A stretch of 64,000 nt of DNA. Source: Solimonas terrae (lineage in GTDB: Bacteria > Pseudomonadota > Gammaproteobacteria > Nevskiales > Nevskiaceae). The first letter of the stretch is position 1. Each line of letters starts with the position of its first letter. Shown here piece by piece: positions 56,634-64,000 of this stretch. Below the pieces are notes generated by a model. That model searched no databases and was not told where the DNA came from. It was given only the letters and a program-made list of their open reading frames with translations. Position numbers and translations under genes: made by a program. Location: positions 372,001-436,000 of the forward strand of contig NZ_JAAMOW010000001.1 of assembly GCF_011067135.1 (NCBI RefSeq). The letters are read 5' to 3'.

Positions 56634-56785
56634 TTATGACATCCCTGTCGCTGCGCCCCGGCCCGACATCCCTGTCGGGCGTTCGCCGGCACCGATTGCC
56701 ATTCAAGGCGATCGGCGAAAGCCCGGCTCACCCAGCGACACTGCGTGCAGTATTCGATTTCGATGCGATGCCCGGCCTCGCTCAC
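56630..56785 (-). pseudogene. Truncated second copy of the SelT/SelW-like gene
   Basis: A 51-codon frame from a GTG at 56785 (overlapping the thioesterase stop) reads GHRIEIEYCTQCRWVSRAFA, nearly identical to the start of the intact gene that follows. It then continues into unrelated sequence made of the small CA-nGGA-TG hairpin repeats and stops. It ends in a TGA that overlaps the GTG of the intact copy. It looks like a partial tandem duplication whose body was replaced by repeats. Confidence 0.65.
56638..56680. repeat. Two copies of a short hairpin repeat (CA-nGGA-TG family)
   Basis: GACATCCCTGTC (56638-56649) and GCCCGACATCCCTGTCGGGC (56661-56680, 8-bp stem, 4-nt loop) share the inverted core CAGGGATG. 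A related unit lies at 61060-61079 with the core CATGGATG. Confidence 0.7.
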
Positions 56786-57249
56786 GACGCATCGCCTTCG
56801 CGCCGCGGCCAGGGTTTGTAGGCCTGGAACTCCGCCGGCATGCGCTTCGGCCGTCCGCTCTTCATGTCGACGCAAACCCACTGCGTCTGTCCGCGCAGCA
56901 CGGTTTTGCGATCCGCAGCGCGGACAATCTGGTAGCGGCGCCACATGCTGAGACGGAAATCGTTGTCGTGCACCCAGGTCGCCAGCCACAGCTGCTCGCC
57001 GGCGAAGGTCGGCGCCAGGTAGTCCAGTTCGTGGCGGCGCGCGACACAGCCGGCGCCGAGCTTTTCGTACGCGGCGAAATCCAGACCGAGACTTTCCGAG
57101 TGCGACCAGGCGACACGTTCGAGCAGCGAGAGGTACACCACGTTGTTGGTGTGACCGAAGCGATCGACGTCGCCCGCCGCGATCGTCGCCAGTTCGACAA
57201 ACGGTTTCGGCACGTCCCAGACCGCGTCGGTGGCAATGCTGTCGTTCAT
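56782..57249 (-). CDS. Acyl-CoA thioesterase (4HBT/YbgC-like hotdog)
   Basis: A 155-aa hotdog-fold thioesterase. Seen: DVDRFGHTNNVVYLSLLERV (~27-46), with the Asp and HxNN of the 4-hydroxybenzoyl-CoA thioesterase family, then ELDYLAPTFAGEQL and LRGQTQWVCVDMKSGRPKRM. Substrate unknown. Its ATG overlaps the stop of the FMN-dependent protein gene upstream (ATGA), so the two are translationally coupled. Confidence 0.88.
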   Translation of the reverse strand: MNDSIATDAVWDVPKPFVELATIAAGDVDRFGHTNNVVYLSLLERVAWSHSESLGLDFAAYEKLGAGCVARRHELDYLAPTFAGEQLWLATWVHDNDFRLSMWRRYQIVRAADRKTVLRGQTQWVCVDMKSGRPKRMPAEFQAYKPWPRREGDAS

Positions 57250-58898
57250 GCGCTGGCCAATCCTTGCGGATCGAAGCTGTGTGCGGATGCCATCGGCCAG
57301 TACATCTCGTAGACCGCATGCGCCGACGGATTGCGCAGCAGCTCGCCCGGCGCCAGGAACTTGAACAGCGTCGACACCAGACGGATTTCGTTGTGGACGA
57401 CACGCCGCACGATGTGATGCGGCTTGAGATCGCCGGGATGCGACAGGCCGGCGGCGCCGACCAGTTCGGCAAGCGCGTGCAGGGTGTGGCGGTGAAAGCT
57501 GGCGACGCGCTGTGCCTTGTCCGGCACCACCAGCGCCCGCTGCCGGCTCTTGTCCTGGGTGGCAACGCCGGTCGGACACTTGTCGGTATGGCAGCTCTGC
57601 GATTGCACGCAGCCGAGTGCGAACATGAAGCCGCGCGCGGCGTTGCACCAGTCGGCGCCGAGCGCCAGAGTGCGCGCCATGTCGAATGCGGAGATGATCT
57701 TGCCGCTCGCGCCAATGCGGATCTTCTCGCGCAGGTTCAGGCCGACCAGCGTGTTGTGCACGAGCAGCAGCGCCTCCTGCAGCGGCGTGCCGATGTGATC
57801 GGCGAACTCCAGCGGTGCGGCGCCGGTGCCGCCCTCGCCGCCATCGACGACGATGAAGTCCGGCAGCAGGCCGGTTTCCAGCATCGCCTTGCAGATGCCG
57901 AAGAATTCCCAGGGATGGCCGAGCGCGAACTTGAAACCGGTCGGCTTGCCGCCCGACAGCTCGCGCAGCCTGGCGATGAACTCGAGCAGCTCGACCGGCG
58001 TCGAGAACGCCGAGTGGCCGGACGGCGAAATGCAGTCGACACCGACCGGCACGCCGCGCGCCTCTGCGATCTCGGCCGTCACCTTCGGCGCCGGCAGCAT
58101 GCCCCCATGCCCCGGCTTGGCGCCCTGCGAAAGCTTGATCTCGATCATCTTCACCTGCGGCGTCTGTGCCTGCCGGGCGAATTTCTCGGCGTCGAAACGA
58201 CCCGCGTCGTCGCGGCAACCGAAATAACCGCTGCCCAGTTCCCAGATCAGATCGCCGCCCGGCTCGCCCGGCTCCTCCGGGCGGTGATAGCGGCTGATCG
58301 AGCCTTCGCCGCTGTCGTGCGCGAAGCGGCCGAGTTGCGCGCCGCGGTTCAGGGCCCGGATCGCGTTCGCCGACAAGGCGCCGAAGCTCATCGCCGAAAT
58401 GTTCAGCAGCGACGCCTGGTAAGGCTGCGTGCAACGGTCCCCGCCGATCGCGACGCGGAAGTCGGTATTGGCGATCTTGCGCGGACGCATTGAATGGTTC
58501 ACCCATTCATAGCCGTTGCTGTAGACATCCAGCTCGGTGCCGAACGGTCGCGCGTCTTCGGCGCCCTTGGCGCGCTGGTAGACCAGCGAACGCTGCGCTC
58601 GCGAAAACGGCGCCGCCTCGGTTTCCGATTCGAACAGGTATTGACGCAGCTCCGGGCGGATCGCCTCGACCAGCCAGCGGATGTTGCCGACGATCGGGTA
58701 GTTGCGGCGGATCGCATGCGACTTCTGCAGCAGGTCGTAGACGCCGAGCGCACACAGCAGCGCCGCAATCGCGGCCAGCACCCACCAGTCCGGACTCAGG
58801 CTGCGCGCGGCGAGAACCGACGCAATCAGCACCAGCACCGCCAGCGCGGGCGCGTAGTGACGTGGCGAAATCAGCTGCGGAATCTGGCGCATCAGCAT
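57246..58898 (-). CDS. FMN-binding glutamate synthase family protein with membrane anchor
   Basis: A 550-aa protein with two N-terminal hydrophobic helices (~15-32, 38-56) followed by the FMN/[3Fe-4S] synthase domain of glutamate synthase. Seen: SAMSFGALSANAIRALNRGA, SQGAKPGHGGMLPAPKV, DGGEGGTGAAPLEFADHIG and the cluster cysteines in CVQSQSCHTDKCPTG. It has no glutaminase domain, so it is not a normal GltB. This stand-alone group has no settled reaction. Coupled translation with a thioesterase is a clue to a CoA-related role. Confidence 0.85.
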   Translation of the reverse strand: MLMRQIPQLISPRHYAPALAVLVLIASVLAARSLSPDWWVLAAIAALLCALGVYDLLQKSHAIRRNYPIVGNIRWLVEAIRPELRQYLFESETEAAPFSRAQRSLVYQRAKGAEDARPFGTELDVYSNGYEWVNHSMRPRKIANTDFRVAIGGDRCTQPYQASLLNISAMSFGALSANAIRALNRGAQLGRFAHDSGEGSISRYHRPEEPGEPGGDLIWELGSGYFGCRDDAGRFDAEKFARQAQTPQVKMIEIKLSQGAKPGHGGMLPAPKVTAEIAEARGVPVGVDCISPSGHSAFSTPVELLEFIARLRELSGGKPTGFKFALGHPWEFFGICKAMLETGLLPDFIVVDGGEGGTGAAPLEFADHIGTPLQEALLLVHNTLVGLNLREKIRIGASGKIISAFDMARTLALGADWCNAARGFMFALGCVQSQSCHTDKCPTGVATQDKSRQRALVVPDKAQRVASFHRHTLHALAELVGAAGLSHPGDLKPHHIVRRVVHNEIRLVSTLFKFLAPGELLRNPSAHAVYEMYWPMASAHSFDPQGLASA

Positions 58899-58985
58899 CC
58901 TTCGACGAAATGGCAGTGCGCCGCTTATACCCTCAGCGCGGCATGATCTTCAAATCGGCAGCAGGCAACCGACCCGCCGCTGCTA

Positions 58986-59014
58986 TTCAAACCACCGCCC
59001 ACATCCGCTAGACT
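58986..59014 (+). promoter_or_regulatory. Candidate promoter of the suf operon
   Basis: TTCAAA (58986-58991), exactly 17 bp, TAGACT (59009-59014), 29 bp before the GTG of the regulator gene. The Rrf2 regulator probably acts here, but no clear dyad was found. Confidence 0.45.
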
Positions 59015-59043
59015 GGCAATCCGTACTGATCTGGTCCTGATTC

Positions 59044-59499
59044 GTGTTGAAGCTGAGCAAACTCGCCGACTACGCCACCGTGCTGATGACGGCGGCCGCG
59101 CGCGAACCGGCCCGCACGCTGACCGGTCAGGAACTGGCGGAGCGCACGCACGTGCCGCTGCCGACGGTCGCCAAGCTGCTCAAGGTGCTGACGCGCGCCA
59201 AGCTGCTGGAGTCGCTGCGCGGCGCGCGCGGGGGCTATCGGCTGGCGCGTCCGGCGGAAAAGATCTCGGTCGCCGACATCATCAAGGCGCTCGAAGGTCC
59301 GTTGGCGGTCACCGCCTGCTCCGGCCACCACGGTGAATGCAGCATCGAAACCAACTGCGCGACACGCGCCAACTGGCGGCTGATCAACAGCGCCATTCGC
59401 CAGGCGCTGGAAGCGGTGACGCTGGCGCAGATGGCGCAGGGCGGCGTGCCCTCGGCACGCGCCAAGACCCCCAGGGAATTTCCGCTGATCCGGGCCTGA
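59044..59499 (+). CDS. Rrf2-family SUF operon regulator
   Basis: A 151-aa winged-helix regulator. Seen: [20 protein letters not shown] at the N-terminus, HTH around residues 28-52 ([20 protein letters not shown]), the wing [12 protein letters not shown], and three cysteines in [14 protein letters not shown], placed as the [2Fe-2S] ligands of IscR/SufR-type proteins. It starts at GTG. It probably senses cluster status and regulates its own sufB-C-D-S operon. Confidence 0.9.
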   Translation: MLKLSKLADYATVLMTAAAREPARTLTGQELAERTHVPLPTVAKLLKVLTRAKLLESLRGARGGYRLARPAEKISVADIIKALEGPLAVTACSGHHGECSIETNCATRANWRLINSAIRQALEAVTLAQMAQGGVPSARAKTPREFPLIRA

Positions 59500-59528
59500 C
59501 CCGGCAGCACGAACCGGATAGCGACCTC

Positions 59529-61001
<1,473 letters not shown>

Positions 61002-61021
61002 GCACCGATTTCCACAGGAAA

Positions 61022-61079
61022 TTGAAAGCCACATTGCGTGGCTTTCAAAGGCGCGAACGCCCGGCCATGGATGGCCGGG
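61022..61079 (+). repeat. Two hairpins in the unusually long sufB-sufC gap
   Basis: An 11-bp stem TTGAAAGCCAC (61022-61032 with 61038-61048), then CCCGGCCATGGATGGCCGGG (61060-61079, 8-bp stem, TGGA loop). The second matches the CA-nGGA-TG repeat family found at 56.6 kb; an imperfect third unit lies at 61108-61120. The whole sufB-sufC gap is 135 bp, whereas sufC-D and sufD-S overlap. Confidence 0.7.
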
Positions 61080-61136
61080 CCGGGGGTTATTCATCGAGCA
61101 GCCGTCGCGCCATGGACGGCATCCCAGAACAAACCA

Positions 61137-61894
<758 letters not shown>

Positions 61895-61898
<4 letters not shown>

Positions 61899-63133
61899 GC
61901 GACATCCACGCATCCTGGGGCGAGGCGTTTGCGCGCTTCGCCGGTGGCCTGCCCGCCGTCGATCACGCGGCACGCAGCGCCGCGTTCGACGAGTTCATCC
62001 AGCACGGCATGCCGGACGACGCCATCGAGCGCTGGCATTACACCGATCTCAGCGCCTTCCCGAAAAAGCCCGTGCAGCTGGCGACAGCGGCAGCGCTCGG
62101 CGGCTATGCACGCTGGCAGTTGAGCGGTTGCGACGAACGGATCTGGCTCAACGCCCGAAACGTGGCCGGCGCGTCTTCCGCGACCGCTTCGCTGCCGAGC
62201 CTCGATGCGCACGCCGGCATCGCCGGATTGCACCGCGCTTTCGCGCAGCCCGGCCTGCAGCTCGACGTCGGCCCCGGTACGGCGCTCGCCCGCCCCGTTC
62301 ATGCCCTGACGGTCACGACCGCCGATGCCGACGGCGAGATGACGCACCTCGCGCATCGCATCTCGCTGGCACGCGGTGCCGCGGCCACCGTGATCCTGCA
62401 GAACGTCGGCCTGCCGGGGGCAACGCGCTTCTCGACGCAAAGCCTCACGGTCGAGCTGGCCGAACAGGCGCAGCTGACGCTGATTCGCGTGCAGGACGAA
62501 AGCCGATCGACCACGCAGTGGCTGCAGACCGACGTCAACGTCGGCCGCGACGCCCGTTTCCAGCTGGTCAATGTCGATCTGGGCGGCAAGCTGATTCGCA
62601 ACGACTGGCGCGTCAAGCTCACCGGCCCCGGCGCATCGACCGAACTCGCCGGCCTGTTCGCTGCCGACGCCCGTGTCCATCTCGACAACCAGTACGAGAT
62701 CGACCACATCGCCCCGCACGGCACGAGCCATCAGTATTTCCGCGGCCTCGGCTTCGGGCCGAGCAAGGCGGTGCTGAACGGCCGCGTCGTCGTGCGGCCC
62801 GGCGCGCAGAAGACGGACTCCGAGCAACGCATCGCCAACCTGATGCTGGCCAAGGGCGCGGAAATCGATGCCAAACCCGAGTTGGAAATCTACGCCGACG
62901 ACGTGAAGTGCGCGCACGGCGCGAGCTGCGGACAGCTCGACGATACGGCCGTGTTCTACCTGCGCACGCGCGGCGTCCCGGAAACCCAGGCACGCGCGCT
63001 GCTGACCTACAGCTTCATCAACAGCGTGCTTGAAAGAATTGCGCACGCCGGCTTGCGCACGCGTATCGCGCGACAGGTGACCGCGCTGCTGGGGGCCGAC
63101 CTCGACTTCGACGCGATCGGAGATCTGTCGTGA
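61895..63133 (+). CDS. sufD: Fe-S cluster assembly protein SufD
   Basis: Partner of SufB in the scaffold. The 412-aa protein has a divergent N-terminal half and the C-terminal beta-helix motifs HGTSHQYFRGLGFGPSKAVLNG, GAQKTDSEQRIANLMLAKGAEI and DVKCAHGASCGQLD. The His in GTSHQYF and the C-terminal cysteine region are the expected cluster-forming residues. It overlaps sufC (ATGA) and sufS (GTGA). Confidence 0.96.
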
Positions 63134-64000
63134 CCGCCGGTGTCGGAATCGAAAAGCCGGGCGACGTCGCACCGGCCACCCTCGACCTGCAGGCGATTCG
63201 CGCCCAGTTCCCGATCCTGGCCGAGCGCGTGCGCGGCAAGCGTCTTGCCTACCTCGACAACGCCGCGACCACGCAGAAACCCGAGGCAGTGCTGCAGGCG
63301 CTCGATCACTACTACCGCACGTCGAATGCCAATGTGCATCGCGCCGTGCACGAGCTGGCCGAGCGTGCGACCACCGCCTACGAAGGCGCGCGCGACCGCA
63401 TCGCCGCGTTCATCGAGGCGCCGCGCGAGCAGATCGTCTTCACGCGCGGCACGACCGAAGGCATCAACCTCGTCGCACGCAGTTTCCTGCAGCCTCGCAT
63501 CCAGCCAGGCGACGAAGTGCTGGTGACCGGCATGGAGCATCACTCGGACATCGTGCCCTGGCAGCTGGCTGGCGCGAGGACCGTCGCCGCACCGGTGCTC
63601 GACGACGGCTCGCTGGATTTCGACGCCTGGCTGAAACTGCTGAGCCCGCGCACGAAACTGGTTGCCGTCGCACAGATCTCGAACTCCCTCGGCACGATCA
63701 ACCCGATCGCCGACATCATTCGCGAAGCGCATGCGCGCGGCATCCCGGTGCTGGTCGACGGCGCGCAGGGCATCGCTCATCTGCCGGTCGATGTGAAGGC
63801 GCTCGACGTCGATTTCTACGCGTTCTCGTCGCACAAGCTCTACGGACCGACCGGCTTCGGCGTGCTGTACGCGAAGCGCGAGCATCTCGAAGCGATGGAA
63901 CCCTGGCAGGGCGGCGGCGACATGATCCGCACCGTCGCCTTTGAGGGCAGCACCTGGAACGAGGTGCCGTACAAGTTCGAAGCCGGCACGCCCGACATGG
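63130..64000 (+). CDS. sufS: Cysteine desulfurase SufS (3' end outside window)
   Basis: PLP enzyme that delivers sulfur to the SUF scaffold. The gene starts at a GTG (63130) overlapping the sufD stop; 290 codons are visible and it remains open to the edge. Seen: AYLDNAATTQKPEAVLQAL (~40-58), TRGTTEGINLVARS, MEHHSDIVPWQ and the PLP lysine in FSSHKLYGPTGFG (~residue 239). The C-terminal active-site Cys lies beyond the window. No sufU or sufE is visible yet; one may follow. Confidence 0.95.
   Translation, partial: MTAGVGIEKPGDVAPATLDLQAIRAQFPILAERVRGKRLAYLDNAATTQKPEAVLQALDHYYRTSNANVHRAVHELAERATTAYEGARDRIAAFIEAPREQIVFTRGTTEGINLVARSFLQPRIQPGDEVLVTGMEHHSDIVPWQLAGARTVAAPVLDDGSLDFDAWLKLLSPRTKLVAVAQISNSLGTINPIADIIREAHARGIPVLVDGAQGIAHLPVDVKALDVDFYAFSSHKLYGPTGFGVLYAKREHLEAMEPWQGGGDMIRTVAFEGSTWNEVPYKFEAGTPDM

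Overview
The window is GC-rich chromosomal DNA (roughly two thirds G+C by eye) that is densely packed with genes and shows almost no sign of mobile elements. Gene content and order point to a gammaproteobacterium. Supporting blocks are tig-clpP-clpX, nrdR-ribD-ribE-ribBA-ribH-nusB-thiL-pgpA, a FabR/DesT-type regulator beside a desaturase pair, a SUF operon led by an Rrf2 regulator, and argF-nadC. The terpene-degradation genes, the heme-uptake fragment and the style of the extragenic hairpins suggest the Nevskiales/Solimonadaceae area. That placement is inference, not something the sequence proves.

Layout: 0-4.2 kb holds a truncated DHH phosphoesterase, ATP sulfurylase (sat) and APS kinase (cysC), a divergent LysR regulator and a secreted nuclease. 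4.2-7.7 kb holds clpX, clpP, trigger factor and a tRNA-Leu(UAG). 7.8-9.9 kb is a Fur-box-controlled mini-operon: a 59-aa HemP plus the permease and ATPase of a heme-type ABC importer. 10-26 kb is the main catabolic region. It contains homologues of AtuH, AtuD, AtuF, AtuE, AtuC, AtuB and AtuA (acyclic terpene utilisation: citronellol/geraniol through geranyl-CoA carboxylase). ETF beta and alpha and ETF-ubiquinone oxidoreductase sit between atuA and atuB, and a large OmpA-family protein sits between atuD and atuF. Together these could activate an acyclic isoprenoid acid, desaturate it, carry the electrons to ubiquinone, carboxylate the methyl branch and hydrate the product.

26-34 kb is a long same-strand housekeeping run (pgpA, thiL, nusB, riboflavin genes, nrdR, glyA). 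33.8-37.3 kb is a regulated membrane-lipid desaturation unit: a FabR/DesT-like repressor, a pair of inverted operator arms flanking the promoter, a [2Fe-2S] flavin reductase and a three-histidine-box desaturase, followed by a small basic protein. 37.3-37.8 kb is a non-coding element bounded by two long perfect hairpins. 37.9-44.8 kb has nadA, a fast-evolving-looking lipoprotein, aspS, an FmdB zinc ribbon, an orphan histidine kinase and a MoaB/CinA-type protein. 45-48.6 kb has a DJ-1/YajL protein, a monothiol glutaredoxin, Fe-superoxide dismutase, argF and nadC.

48.6-58.9 kb is mostly minus strand: murI, three alpha/beta hydrolases (one of them on the plus strand), sppA, a KASIII-type condensing enzyme, small hypotheticals, a thioesterase and a membrane-anchored FMN glutamate-synthase-like protein. 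It includes a locally scrambled stretch (55.9-56.8 kb) with a frameshifted DUF3293-like gene and a truncated tandem copy of a SelT/SelW-like gene. 59 kb to the end is sufR-sufB-sufC-sufD-sufS, the last gene cut by the window edge. No transposase, integrase, CRISPR array or rRNA was seen.
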